Assembly (NCBI RefSeq): GCF_020520425.1 | Contig: NC_079491.1 | Coordinates: 5,567,143-5,631,142, forward strand | DNA from: Spinacia oleracea | Lineage: Eukaryota > Streptophyta > Magnoliopsida > Caryophyllales > Amaranthaceae | Direction of reading: 5' to 3' | Length of the DNA: 64,000 nucleotides | Shown: positions 34,502 to 45,983 of the stretch, piece by piece | How the letters are laid out: each line of letters starts with the position of its first letter | Position numbering within the stretch: the first letter of the stretch is position 1 | The notes under the pieces: generated by a model | What the model saw: the letters and a program-made list of their open reading frames with translations, nothing else | Databases searched by the model: none | Told to the model about the DNA's origin: nothing | Position numbers and translations under genes: made by a program

Positions 34502-36711
34502 TGTTTGACACCGAGGAGGGTAATTTAGTAAATTGCAGGTTGAGTTTGTCCTGCTTGGCCAGTGGCGGCTCCTATGGAGAAGGGTTTGACTTGTAATTTT
34601 CAGTTGCTACTGCAATGTCTTTTAGATAGGAATTAGCATTAGCTATGTAAATAAATACGGAGAAGTGTATTACCCCATTTAAAGTTATTGGAAGAAGGTT
34701 GCCATTGTTCTCATTTATATTATTGATTACATCAAATGCTCAGAATCTGTCAAAAGCTGGGTTTTGATTTCTGCCTTCCCTGAATTGATGATTGGAATTG
34801 CTGAAGTCTTCGTGCTAGCAGGGGGCTTTGAGTTCCGTCAGAAGAGGACGGTTTCCTTCCCCCAACCGTAGTTCGTCTCCAAGGGACTGTAAGTGGTTTC
34901 TTTGCACCCCTTCATCCTTTTTCCTTACTCTGTTCTAAGCTGGTTTTTTTTGCTAGGTTTAGTTTTTATTCCTGAAGTTAACTAGTTAGATACTACGTAT
35001 GTTTCATTTGGGTATTGGGTCCTTTATTAGAGTAATCTTATGCGATGTGGGTTTTGTTAGGCTCCGTTTAGTAGGGTGTAAAACATTTTTATGGATTACG
35101 ATTTTTTCCAATCATTTTACGTTGTTTGGTTTGACAAGGAACGAAAAACAATTTTCCATAACTCTCTCAAAAGTGGAAAAACTTTTTCCGTAGGGAAACC
35201 ATTTTTCCATCTTTCCTTCTTACCCCCCTCTCCCTTCTTCCCCCTCAATCTTCACCATCTTCTCTCATTTTCTTTTAAGGAACCAAACAAGGAAAACTAG
35301 TTTGGAATGTGTTTTTATCTTAAAAAATATTTTCCATAGAAAATCATTTTACATTGAAAACGTTTTACACAAAACCAAACAGAGCCCTAGACTTGCAATC
35401 TGGGCATCTGGCCATGAAATCTATGTTATTCCACCTCTCCATCGTATCAATCTGGTTTTGTTATGTTTTTGCAGGGTTCAGTGTTGCTGCTGCAGCGTGA
35501 ATGTCTTGTTCAACAACCAAGCTTCCAAGAGAAGGGATTACTAGCTTTTCCTTTGCTTATTATGAGTTGTAAGGGCTCTACGAGTTCGTTTCAGTCGTTT
35601 GTAGTATGTGTGGGTTATAAACGGCCCTAACATTTTATGTTGTTTTACTTTGTCAGCGTTGTACTCTAAATTACACGAGTCATCTATTATGCACTTATCA
35701 CTTATTTTGGTTATGACATGATTAAATTACACAGTAAAGTGATAAAGGTAGCAACTTGCGATAAATAGTAGTGTCGCACGTATGAAGTATCATGTTGACA
35801 TGTCACGTATTTAAATGGAAAAGTAGTGATTTTTAACATATATCTATATTACAAAATTTTATATAAAGATTTTTACACAAAAGATAAGCACCGAAACCAA
35901 TTAGTTAACCAATGAAAACAATTAGTTAATCAATTAAAGTGGTTTTTTCGGTAATGCATTCTTACACAAAAGTTGTCGTATCTCTATTCTATGAAGGAAC
36001 TCCTGAAGTCATTAATGTAAATGGTATTTTGGTGTCCCCTGTAGAATAGACTATAAGGACGGAATAATATAATATCATGAAAGTAATAAATGAGGGGGAA
36101 AAGTTAAACTATTATAATTACTTATTAGTTATCTCCTTCATAACATATGTTTTTTGAGGGAACTCTATAACTCTATAATATATGTTTGTTAAGGTTAATA
36201 AATTTGGGGAAAAAGGACGATACTTGAACAAATGGTGATCCAGTTTATTGAGGAAAATAATACGGGTTAAGTTGAAAATAGAAAAAAACAAGAAGTGAAA
36301 ACGAGAGGAGAGAAAAAGAAAGAAAATGTAAGGGATTAGAGTGAAAAATGTGGCATTCCTCCTTTTCAAAGGGAAAATTGGTTCTTCCCTACCTAAAGTT
36401 GTTTTCCATCCTCAACAAAAACAAACAAAGAAAAATGCGAAATTCATTTTCCGGGAAAGTTTTTAAGTAAAAACAAACAGAGTCTAAATAAGAAGAGTAA
36501 AGTTACATACATTCAACATATAAACAAAAATGGTGAATTTCAAGAATCCATACATTCCATATAAGTACAACAAATGGGAAAGTTCCCAAACAAAAGAAGG
36601 TTAGCAGGTCAAAGAAGGCATACATCTCTGCTTCCCAACCAAAAAACACATACATTTTTAGTCCAATTCAGATTAAAAACAACAAAATCAAAACACCAAC
36701 CAACTAATGAA
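34502..36711. other. Intergenic stretch with a PIF/Harbinger-like MITE
   Basis: 35059-35393 has inverted ends GGCTCCGTTTAGTAGGGTG and GTTTTACACAAAACCAAACA.GAGCC, the usual GGCTCTGTTTGG end. A donor-like gactgtaagtgg (34886) and tttttgcag (~35475) could belong to an alternative 3' UTR. A 22-bp-type block at 35885-35940 resembles the 13.9-kb tandem repeat. A partial MITE end is near 36400-36490. No coding frame. Confidence 0.45.
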
Positions 36712-39441
36712 CTAACATACCCCCTCCCCTAGACATTTATCGAAATCAATTGGCCCAGATGCAGATAAGGTCTCCACCACAGCAATCTTCAATCCACTAT
36801 CCGGCTTCTCGGATTCAGCAAGAAGCTTTAATTTCAATTCTTCAACATGAGCTTTAGCCTTTTCAAGCTCCATCAACGCAACTGCTAACTGTCTACTCTT
36901 ATACAATGCAACAGCCTTCTCAACAAAGGGGGACAACCAATCTACTTTCAACTGCATAAGTTGGAGGTCTGACAAGGTAGAAACCAGATATTCCATCTGT
37001 TCTTCACTCAAGTTACTTGCTGATGTATTTTGCAGAATGTTTATTACCTTTGCAACAGACTCTGAAGCCATGGTTATAGTATCGCTACTGCGGATTGCAC
37101 TCCCTTCTAGAATGTTCCCGTGTTTTGCCCATACCTTTTCTAATACAGGCACTAACTCAGGCTTCACTTCTTTTCCATGAAATGTTGCTGGTATAGTTTC
37201 AGAAGGTTGCACCGCGACAATACCTGAAACAGAGAGAAAATGTTAGACAAGGGGTTGAAACAGGAAAGTCTTGTTACAAAACAGAATGCAAATTGCAGTA
37301 ACTTTTTTATTTGATGACATTGCAGAAATCATTAATTACCTCCATTCTCATTTTTAGGATCAATAGTTGTCAAAGTGGTCAGGGAAAGTCTTATTGTAAA
37401 ACAGAATGAAAATTACAGTAACTTTTTTTTTTTGATGACATTGTAGAAATAATAATTACCTCCATTCTCATTCTTGGGATCAATAGTTGTCAAAGTACTG
37501 ACAACCATTTGCTTCATATCTTCAACTTGATCATTTTTGCTGCATACTTCTTGTTTCACCTTCTGCTCTTCATCGAGATTCCTTCATAAACAATTGGAAT
37601 TATGGAGTATAGTTTTAGATACAGGACGTGCTGCTCCAAAACTCTCTTAAATATAATCACATACAACATGATCAAAGAGTTAAAAGTTAGCAAGTCCTAA
37701 TCTAGTAAACAATTTTCTCATTTTTCGAGGTTTTTCGCGCCTAGATATGATCATAAAACACCATACAAGGAAGACAATTATGACTCCACAGAACAACATG
37801 ACCACACAGACAACAAGATATGCAAATGTACAATTAAGAGTTAACCAAAAAAGAAAGCACAATTGTATGGTTCAAAGATTTGAAAGAAACAGATCAACAT
37901 TATACCATGGCAGGGCAAAACTCAACCTGATCTAAAAATACTATAATACCAAACAGACAAATATTGCATTAATGTAGTCCAATAAGCAGAATTCCAGGCA
38001 AAGGGGTTTGGGGAAATCAGAGCAAAACAGAAAACCAACAAAACCTAAACAAAAATCTAGAACAACATTACACAAACATATTTAAGTAATTTGGCATCTC
38101 ATAATTACTTAAATCATAATTAAGTGGCTGTGCAACAGAGATGATTCAAAGGGAAATGAAAGATATATACCATGCCGAATGAGGCCATAAATAATGCGAA
38201 AATCCAGAATGCAAGGGCTTAAGCCCCAAAACCTCACAATCCTCTAGATGTTTAACCTTTTCTGCACCTTCTCTTGCACATTCAAACAGATACTCATCAG
38301 GAATATGATCTCCACCATATCGGATAAAACATTTCTTGTGAGAAACAACGCGATTAGGCTGACATCTTCGAAACTCCTTGGTGTTAATAAAGAAGCAGCA
38401 ATCGAACCCTACGAACAAGGTTCGATCACCCAAATGTTTAACCTCACACCACCTAGATTGAGCTTCATACAGCTTATAAACCTTGAACCAAACATTCCCT
38501 TGTGAAGCACAAACACCAATCCATAGAACAAGATACAGATCCCCATGTGATTCTACCAAACGCCTTCGCATATAACTGTCACCGCCACCTCGAATCATGG
38601 CGTTTACAACGGTTTTCACCACCTTTGCCTTGTCATTTAAGGCGTACACTCGTCCTGATCTATCCACAGCACAAACCATCCCTTTGTAAAGAACAATGTC
38701 ATCAAAATGAGCATCCCCAGTGAAACACAAGTACCACAATTTCTTGCCATTTGATTGTAGAACAGCTAAATTCCCTCCCTCGTATAATACTGCGATGGTT
38801 AAATCATCGGGGGATTCGGAACCGGATTTTGGAAACAGAACAGACTTATAAGCTGAGCATATAAGTGATCGGCGGGGTATTAGGGAACAGGAAACCCCCA
38901 ATTCGTACTTCTTTTGGTCGTCGATTACAACCCTAAAATTTAAACCCTTGGTGACTTCTGTAACATTGAAATTGCGCAAATCTAGGGTTTTGGGGAAATC
39001 GTTCGACAAATCTTTTGCCGGACCCCTCGAAAAGGGGCAAATAGCACGAAGTTTACCGGAACCCGAATTCTCACCGGTTAGAATCCAACAATTCGACGGC
39101 GAATCAATTGATTGAACAACAAAAACAGAGGAAGAAACAAGCAACAAAGAATCATACTTGTGCCTCTCATTGAACGGGAGTTTCGCGTCGGAAGGGAATT
39201 TATGAAGAAAACTTAACGAAATCAATTTAGGGTTCTTGGGAGGGGTGGACGATCGCCAATTCCGGCAGACTGCTCGGAATCGAGAAGTATGTTCAGGACT
39301 ATCGAGGCGAGCAGCGATTGCTGCTAGGTATTCTTGTGGCAATTCCGACCACCCTGTTGCTCCGGCGAGACGGCGGCGACGGTTGCTCTCCACTGCTTCC
39401 CTTGCTAATTGCTTCTTGACTGTCATTGTCCTGATCCTCAT
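36712..39441 (-). CDS. F-box/DUF295 protein with linker and C-terminal HGNI (PEARLI4-like) domain, 3 exons (paralogue)
   Basis: Exon 1 is 39441-38171: ATG at 39441 with an in-frame TAG just upstream, F-box at ~29-68 (GWSELPQEYLAAIAARLDS..FRAVCRNWR), DUF295 ending YLWPHSAW. Its donor (GCATG|GTATAT) lies before the frame's stop at 38146. Exon 2 is 37581-37460 (LDEEQKVKQEVCSKNDQ...), exon 3 is 37223-36712 after tctgtttcag. Phases agree (2, then 1); the product is 634 residues. Exon 3 carries LEKVWAKHGNILEG and LKVDWLSPF, matching the 8.2-kb gene, and ends in a coiled-coil-like AVALMELEKAKAHVEELKLK. Likely an SCF adaptor with a C-terminal dimerisation or docking domain (inference). The exon 2/intron 2 border is tandemly duplicated (37284-37490). 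Alternative: two genes, with exon 1 complete on its own. Confidence 0.7.
37284..37490 (-). repeat. ~105-bp tandem duplication across an exon-intron border
   Basis: Two copies of a segment containing the end of exon 2 (..TIDPKNENG, gagaatggag|gtaatt) and the start of intron 2. The second copy keeps the donor site, so it could act as an alternative mini-exon encoding TLTTIDPKNENG. Confidence 0.8.
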
Positions 39442-39483
39442 GGATATGAATGTCTAACGGCTAACTCACTCTGTGCTTTGTAA

Positions 39484-40240
39484 GGCGGGAGAATGTAATA
39501 CAGTAAAATGTGAAGTATGAAACTAGGTTAAATTGATCCATTTAGGGAGTAGTGTGTTTTGGATAGGGATAACACGTTTTGTTGATACGTTTTTGTTAAT
39601 TAAATGATACGGATTACAGAGTATAGGGTATGTACGTAGTAATTATATGTAAATTTATTAGTGAAAAATGTCGCGGCAACTTAATTTAATTACGTAACAA
39701 AAAGATAATTACGGCAGTAGAATGATAGAATACTATATTCGCGGGAAAGTAAAATTAACTATACCTCCGCCGTGTTTCATAATACTACGTACTATCTAAG
39801 TCGTCCTATTTGTTTACATGTCATTTTTAAAGATTTCACTTGAAATATCATTGTTATTCCTGATAACTACGTACTTGAAAGATGTCACTTGAAAACATCA
39901 CGTGTAAAAATCACGGTTATTCCTGATAATGAAAGATTTCACTTAGAAATATAATATCACACATTAATATGTAAGTTTATACTTCGTACAATTGTTAGGA
40001 ACTACTACGTATAACATAAACCTGACACTTAATTTTCATAACCGCCAAAAAATAACGCGGGAGAATGGTAGAGTACTTTTATTTGCGGGAAAAGGGAACT
40101 TATACCCCCTCTGACACATTTAAGTCGTCACATTTGTTTACATGTCATTTTTAAAGAGTTCACTTAAAATAAGTTGCAATTAATTTCCTTAAAAAAGTTT
40201 AAAGCGGGAGAATGGCAGAATACTCTATTCCGGAAATTTT
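39484..40240. promoter_or_regulatory. Repeated block with E2F-like sites upstream of the second F-box gene
   Basis: gcgggagaatggyagartac recurs at 39485, ~39718 (worn), 40057 and 40204, followed in two copies by TTCGCGGGAAA (39738-39748) and TTTGCGGGAAAA (40082-40093); the complements TTTCCCGCGAA and TTTTCCCGCAAA fit E2F sites. The copies at 39.7 and 40.05 kb are about 338 bp apart and share ~100 bp beyond the motif, so this is a worn tandem duplication. Confidence 0.5.
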
Positions 40241-41185
40241 TTATTATTTTTAGAATTTTTTTTTTATTAAAACCGATCTTACTATTGATTCAAACTTATT
40301 TTATTGATTTAAGTTGATGTTACCTTTTCCATCAATTTTTTTTTCCCATTCACTTAAGAAATCTACTACCCCATACTAAAAAGTTGAATTGAATGGAGTT
40401 GGAGAGGAAATTTTATTTTATGTTTTATGAGGAAAGAAAATCCAAATGGACTACATGAAATCATCATTTCGAATGATGGAATTGAAGAGGATGATAAAAA
40501 TTGAGTTACTTTTTCAATTTTCGATTTGTAATTCACTAGCTATTTGGATAATGGATGCAATGCGAATTAAGTTATTTTTATCACGTGAAGTTTGATTTTA
40601 TTCAACATATAGTTGAAACAAGCATAAATCTCATTACCTCAACGAATAGTATTCATATAGATCATGCTGGAAACATAGGTGAAACCAACATAAACGACTA
40701 AACGTCTAGGAGTATCATGAGTCATTATTCATGTTCATGCCTAAAACATATACTTCATTTGTTTTCTTTAAGTTACAACGTTTCTATTTTGGGACGTTTC
40801 TTATTGGTTGCAACTTTTCTATTTTTCACAACTTTGTCCACTTACCAAATTAACTACCCTCATCCATATTCAATAACCCACATGTTCCTTTAATTATACC
40901 TGAAAATAGGGGCATGAATGTAATTTACTACACACGTAGTATCTACTTGCATTGCAATACCTGAATTGAATAGTAAATGTTGCAACTAAAACACAACAGA
41001 GGATTGATTCTTGATAATGCTAGAAACATGGGTGAAGCAAGCATAAAACTCGAGGAGTACTCGATCATGGTCATGCTAAAATTTCAACATAGGTAAAAGA
41101 AGAGCCACACCATCAACTTGATGGTGTGGCATGTTCACACTTATAAATAAACACTAGCCTAGTGCGTTGGTTAACGAAATTTAAA
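40241..41185. other. Gene-free stretch with a MITE remnant and a short hairpin
   Basis: ttgttttctttaagttacaac (~40758) faces gttgcaactaaaacacaacag (~40978), a worn Stowaway-type pair. gccacaccatca/tgatggtgtggc at 41106-41131 forms a 12-bp stem. No coding frame. Confidence 0.4.
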
Positions 41186-41187
41186 AG

Positions 41188-41510
41188 TAACACCAATCTA
41201 TACAAGAAACCTATAACATGAAACTGCAATCAAACAGGAAAAGTAACGGCGAATACAATGTATAAGTAGTATAAAAAGTCAAGTAACAACAGTCTATATA
41301 AAGAACCTCTAACATGAAATTGAATAGACTGCAATAAAACAAGAAAAGTAACAACGAAGACAATGTATAAGTAACATCGGCATGAGTTAGTTACACCAGT
41401 CTATACAATGAACCTATAACATGAAATTGAAGAAGCTGCAGTAAAACAAGAAAAGTAACCGCGAATACAATGTATAAAGTAATACCGGCATAGAAAGTCA
41501 AATAACAACA
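41188..41510. repeat. Three tandem units of ~100-115 bp
   Basis: Each unit has ..cartctata..aacctataacatgaaa.. then aaaacargaaaagtaac and acaatgtataag. Starts are about 41188, 41287 and 41392. The array lies downstream (minus strand) of the first MIR2111 hairpin, so it may be in the primary transcript. Confidence 0.75.
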
Positions 41511-41639
41511 GCCAATGACCTTATACATATTACTTGCGTGGGAGGAAGCTTTGTATGCGCATCATGGTGTGGCTGGTCATACAGGAGACGCGTTGAAAGA
41601 AGAATAAACCAATTAAGTACTGAAACTAGAGTTAATTGG

Positions 41640-41750
41640 CAAGAAACAAATCATCTGCATCTAGAGGCTCAGCTCCGAATTGGTAGAAGATAATACTTCC
41701 ACGCACAACGCGATTTAATTTGAGCCTCAGGATGCAGATTACTCATTTCT
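41640..41750 (-). ncRNA. MIR2111: MIR2111 precursor hairpin, copy 1
   Basis: On the minus strand the 5' arm (41741-41721) starts TAATCTGCATCCTGAGG, the miR2111 sequence, with CTCA as the last four bases where the form I remember has TTTA. The 3' arm (41671-41649) reads TGAGCCTCTAGATGCAGATG and pairs with it apart from about three mismatches; the loop is ~50 nt. A TATA box (ctataaatag, minus, 41815-41806) lies 65 bp before the mature sequence. miR2111 is known as phosphate- and nitrate-responsive, shoot-to-root mobile, and directed against kelch F-box mRNAs (HOLT/TML). Confidence 0.85.
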
Positions 41751-42152
41751 AACCAAACTATATTTAAAATCAGTGCTTGTTTATATCATGAGTCATAACT
41801 AAAAACTATTTATAGTACTAGCTAGTAGATTTTACATGAGTAAACTGGTGGGGTTTAAGGCATTAGGTTCTTTTAATCTCTAACATCAAGCATCAATCTT
41901 TTTTTACTCTTACCCATCATTTTCTATTGAAAAGGATTTTTAGACAAGACTGCTTTAATTTTTTGTCGAAAAATATAAGATATTCTTTGGCATCCAATTG
42001 TGATACTGTCAATCATCAGGTTTGTAATTTTACTGGTTTGGAACAAAATATAAGATATTCTTTTGGCATCATATTGGTGATACCACATTAGTAAGGAGTA
42101 CTTACTAGTATGACTTCTACAAATTGGTCGCTGAATGAGGTCTTGAACGATT

Positions 42153-42310
42153 GGTTAAAGCTTAGGACTTGTGTATAATAGGTCACAAATGTATTTCAAG
42201 TTCAGATGTTATTTCCTTTTATTCTTAAACAAAAAATGGTTAAAGCTTAGGGCTTGTGTATAATAGGTCACAAATGTATTTCAAGTGATGTTATTTTCTT
42301 AAACAAAAAA
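42153..42310. repeat. Tandem duplication of ~80 bp
   Basis: gttaaagcttaggrcttgtg ... cacaaatgtatttcaagt occurs at about 42155 and 42239. Confidence 0.75.
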
Positions 42311-42331
42311 AAAATGAAAGCTAAAAATATT

Positions 42332-42397
42332 GTTGCAGCCAGGATTCGAACCAGGAATTGTTGAGATTGAGAGATTTAACCAATGAGCTACTGCAGC
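42332..42397 (-). pseudogene. tRNA-like relic A
   Basis: Minus strand GCTGCAG...CTGCAAC acceptor halves, tagctcattggtt D-arm and a T-arm with ggttcgaatcc. Only 66 nt, with no proper D or anticodon stem, so not a working tRNA. Spaced 225 bp from the tRNA-Ser gene. Confidence 0.6.
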
Positions 42398-42485
42398 TTC
42401 TTATGGTATGTATTTACAAAAGAAGTTTATTTGAAAAATCAAAAAAATCTAAATTAAAAATATGAAAAAGCTAACAAAAAAATTT

Positions 42486-42551
42486 GCTGCAGCCAGGAGT
42501 CGAACCTGGAATCGTTCAAATTGAGTGATTTAACCAATGTGCTACTGCAGC
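42486..42551 (-). pseudogene. tRNA-like relic B
   Basis: 66 nt, perfect GCTGCAG/CTGCAGC acceptor stem and a 5-bp T-stem (CCAGG TTCGACT CCTGG), but the middle is too short for D and anticodon arms. Close relative of relic A. Confidence 0.65.
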
Positions 42552-42621
42552 TCATATGATATTATAGTACAAATAAATAATTTTAAATGTAAAGAACAAG
42601 AATGAAGAACTAAATAAAAAA

Positions 42622-42703
42622 CGTCGCCTGAGAGATTCGAACTCTCGCGGGGAAACCCCATGTACTTAGCAGGCACACGCCTTAACCACTCGGCCAAAGC
42701 GAC
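42622..42703 (-). tRNA. tRNA-Ser(GCT): tRNA-Ser (anticodon GCT), copy 1
   Basis: 82 nt with a GTCGCTT/.GGCGAC acceptor, D-arm GGCCGAGTGGTTAAGGC, anticodon loop CTGCTAA, long variable arm and T-arm GAGAGTTCGAATCTCTC. A T-run follows the 3' end as a Pol III terminator. Identical to the copies at 53011 and 54510. Confidence 0.97.
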
Positions 42704-43160
42704 TCTGTTGTGCATTTTTTATTCTTTAACATATTTATATGTGTTTATCTCGAGAAAATTGGGTTCCTTCGCTGAACTTCGTTAATGATATTTTGAAACG
42801 ACAAATTTGAGGGTCATTTTTTAAGATGAATAATAACATATTTTTTATTGGTAAGACAATACACCAAATATAATTCTCGCTTTATCGCTTATGAGTTATG
42901 AGGAATATCATTTAGAAAGCAAATTTATGAGTAATAGCATTTGTGAGAGAACCTGAACAACTATAAGTGTGATGCATTGGAAATTTGAAATTCATATCTT
43001 AAATTAATAATTATAGTTAAAAGATAAAGTAAACATCTCATTCCCCTCTAAATTACTGCTCCGTCTGCAAATGCTAAAACGACAATTATTTCAGAACGGA
43101 GGGATTAATGAATAGAGAACTAATGATCAACCTTCCCCTTAAAGTAGATCGATATACTTC
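42704..43160. other. Gene-free stretch
   Basis: AT-rich. A ~50-bp remnant with facing ctccgtctgc and gaacggagggat ends (43057-43106) looks like an internally deleted Stowaway. Confidence 0.4.
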
Positions 43161-43743
43161 GTACTACGCAGTGGCGAATGCACTGTGTAAATTGGGTAGA
43201 AAATATCTACCCATTTTGTTAATTGAAAAATCATTTTAATAGGCAGTATTTTAAAAAAAGAAAAATACACAAATTTGTTCAATATGGGAATCAAACTCAT
43301 GACCAAAGGGGACATGAACATAACTAGAGTTCCTCACTTACCACTCTAGCATCTTACCTTTGTGTTTCTTTGTGCAGATTAAATATAAACCTTATTTTTA
43401 GTTCGCCAAATATTTAAATTTTCAATTTTTTCGGGGGTGGCACATCATATTCAATTCTCATCTGATTTTTAATTTCTACTTCATATATTTTTAAAGTTTT
43501 GTTGTTATTTGCTTATATAAAACGAATTACTCCGTATACATTTATCTTGTATAATCTTTAAAATCTTAGAATTTATAAAATTACGGTGAACGATGAAGTT
43601 GGTAATATTTATGTAAACATTGTAATTAGTACTCTGCAAATTGTCATTTTCATTGTATTTTTTTTTACAAAAAATTACATTTTTTATTTCTTTTAAAAGT
43701 ATCTATCATGTTTCAAAATCCTGGATACGCCACTGGTACTACG
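43161..43743. mobile_element. hAT MITE with perfect 8-bp target duplication
   Basis: gtactacg at 43161-43168 and 43736-43743 flanks 43169-43735. Ends CAGTGGCGAATGCA and, inverted, CAGTGGCGTATCCA are the classic plant CAGTGGCG hAT terminus. 567 bp, no transposase. The duplication is intact, so it is not old. Confidence 0.9.
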
Positions 43744-43904
43744 TACACTAGACATGTTGAAAACACCTAAGTAAAGTACAAAGTGCATTATTCTCGATTT
43801 TGGACCCCCGTTTTGTTCATTTTAAAACAATATTAATTTGGTAAAAACCTTCGTTTAGAATAAGTGTCAATCTAAATCATTATAACATCGAACAACAAAT
43901 AACA

Positions 43905-44217
43905 TATAGGGCGTGTTCGGCGATAACGTTTGAGGTAGCGGATAGCGTTTTGAGCAAGTCAAGACGCTACTTGTAAAATTTATAAGTGTTTTGCAAGGTA
44001 GCGGTTAGCGGTAGAAGTAGCGTTTTTGTACCTTTTGTCAAACGTTAAAATTAGTAGCGGGTAGCTTTTGACAAATTTATAGTAATGTTTTAAACAATAT
44101 TCTAGATTTTATTTTATTTTAGAATATCAACTACTACTTTTACCGAACACTCGTATCAGTTAGCCGCTACTTTAACAACTAATCGTTACCCGCTACATAT
44201 CACTCTAACCGCTACCC
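43905..44217. mobile_element. MITE of 'GTAGCGG' units
   Basis: gggcgtgttcggc (43909) faces taccgaacactcg (44135), with gtagcggatagcg and cgctaccc units inside and continuing to 44217. Edges not exact; it runs into tRNA-like relic C. Confidence 0.5.
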
Positions 44218-44277
44218 GCTGCAGCCCGGAGTCGAACCTGGAATCAACAATTGATTTAACCAATGTGCTACTGCAAC
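44218..44277 (-). pseudogene. tRNA-like relic C
   Basis: 60-nt relative of relics A and B with a further shortened centre; acceptor stem GTTGCAG/CTGCAGC. A truncated relative (relic D, 44371-44386) is cut where the LINE inserted. Confidence 0.55.
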
Positions 44278-44598
44278 TCATCTGGTAGTATAGTACAAAT
44301 TAAACACTGTAAATACAAAATACCACAATGAAGGATCTAAATTAAAAATACGAAAAAGTAACAAAAAATTGCTGCAGCCAGGAGTCAAAAACTCACAAAC
44401 CAACCCCACACGTAGAAAACGTAGAAAAAGAGATATGAGAGAGCTAGAGAGAGAAAGTGAGAGAGAGCCCCCCCTCCGCAACCGCCAGATCCACCAGGCA
44501 GCCCTTCGATTCGCCCACAGCGGTTCTCGTCTACGGTTACTCACCCCCAACCACCCCTCCAACAACCACCTCCCCCCACCCCTTTACCCAAACCAAAA

Positions 44599-45750
44599 AT
44601 GTCATACGCAGCCACCCTAAAAAACCAACCCGAACCCTTCGCAATTTCGTTCTCCCATGCCTCCCTACTTCCAATTGTAGCCGCCAACCCACCCCCCAAC
44701 TTCGACCCTAAGGTTGATGCTTTCATTAGCCTCGAATATGCAGAAGCTGAATCCCTTTCGGTAAGATGGATTAACTCCCTAATTATCAAAGTGGTGGGAA
44801 AGTCGTTCTCAGTGGAGTTTCTCAAAAGTTCCCTGCAAAGAATATGGAAAATCAAGTCACCAGTGCAACTAATTGCCCTGTGGAAGGGTTTCTACAATGT
44901 CTCCTTGCCATCATAGGAAGATAGAGAGAATGTATTATCGAATGGACCCTGGTTCATCACTAACTTCATGGTATTAGTGCAACCATGGACGCCGGGTTTC
45001 AAGCCATCGCAAGCTACAATCACTAAGATTCCGGTATGGATTACCCTCCCCGAGCTGCCAATTGAGTTCCATTCTGTATCAGTGTTACAAAAAATTGCAA
45101 GTCAGATTGGCACCTTCATAAAAACTGATAACAGAGCCATTGAGCAAAACAGAGTGCGTTTTGCAAGAATCCAAGTACTATTAGATTTGGCGTTGCAAAG
45201 GAAGGAAGCAGTATGGTTGGGGGCATTCAAGCAAATGATCATCTACGATGAAACCCCGTTCTTTTGTGCCCTATGTCAATCCATCGGCCATGGAGTGGGC
45301 AGATGCCCGCTAGAAACAGAGCAGAGGGAAGAACTGCAGAGCGGCGCAAAGATGAGCCATGAGGAAACCCTAATCAGCGACAACAATCAAAGGGATCAAC
45401 AACCGTTGATGGAAGAAGGGGAGATTAATCCTAACCCATGGATCAATGTCTCCAACAAAAAGACAAGCTACAGGAAAAGTACAAGGAAAAGTAAGAAAGC
45501 AACAAAAAGTCCAGAAAAAGGGGAAGGAAGAAACAAAAAAAGACAAGAAATTTCGGCGCCTAAACAGAAGCAGGGTTTTCAAATGAAAAAGAAAATGGGT
45601 CCAAGTGGGAAGCAACCTGTGCTGGTCAAGAAGGTGGTCCAAAATTTAGTGGCCCAAATCGAGAATAACACACAACTGGGGGCCCAAAACAATGAAGGCA
45701 AGGCAGATCAAAAGATCGGAAAAAAAAACAGCATCCAAACAAAAACCTAA
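44599..45750 (+). CDS. LINE ORF1: DUF4283 and zinc-knuckle RNA-binding protein (one in-frame stop)
   Basis: Frame 44599-45750, about 384 codons, interrupted once by TAG at 44914-44916. Before the stop comes the start of a DUF4283-type domain; after it ENVLSNGPWFITNFMVLVQP and ITKIPVWITLPELPIEF continue that domain, which in plant L1 ORF1 binds RNA. A CCHC knuckle (CALCQSIGHGVGRC) follows, then a Lys-rich tail (KKTSYRKSTRKSKKATKSP). A downstream ATG at 44968 could restart translation. The protein would coat LINE RNA and carry it to the nucleus (family knowledge). Confidence 0.9.
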
Positions 45751-45983
45751 TCCTAATCCAACGGCGGATATTCAACCACCGAAAAGGTCACCAACCAATA
45801 CCCCATCAGCCATAACTCCACCCAAATCCACCATAATCAATGAAAGCATTAATCAGTCAAAACCCTTCACTTTCCTCTCCCAACCCCCCACTGTTACAAA
45901 ACCCCACTCTCTCTCCTCCAATCTGAATACCAATCCAACTTCCATCTCTCTCCCTTCTTCACCCACTCACTCTCAATCTGATA

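Noticed and set aside
36712-39441. A miR2111 target site in either F-box fusion gene
   Set aside because: I looked for cctcaggatgcagatta in the sense strand of both genes and did not find it; miR2111 is known to act on kelch F-box genes, a different family.
41640-41750. Reading the hairpin as MIR162 (it has ctctgcatc-like text)
   Set aside because: Only a short similarity; the 17-base match and arm position fit miR2111 on the minus strand.
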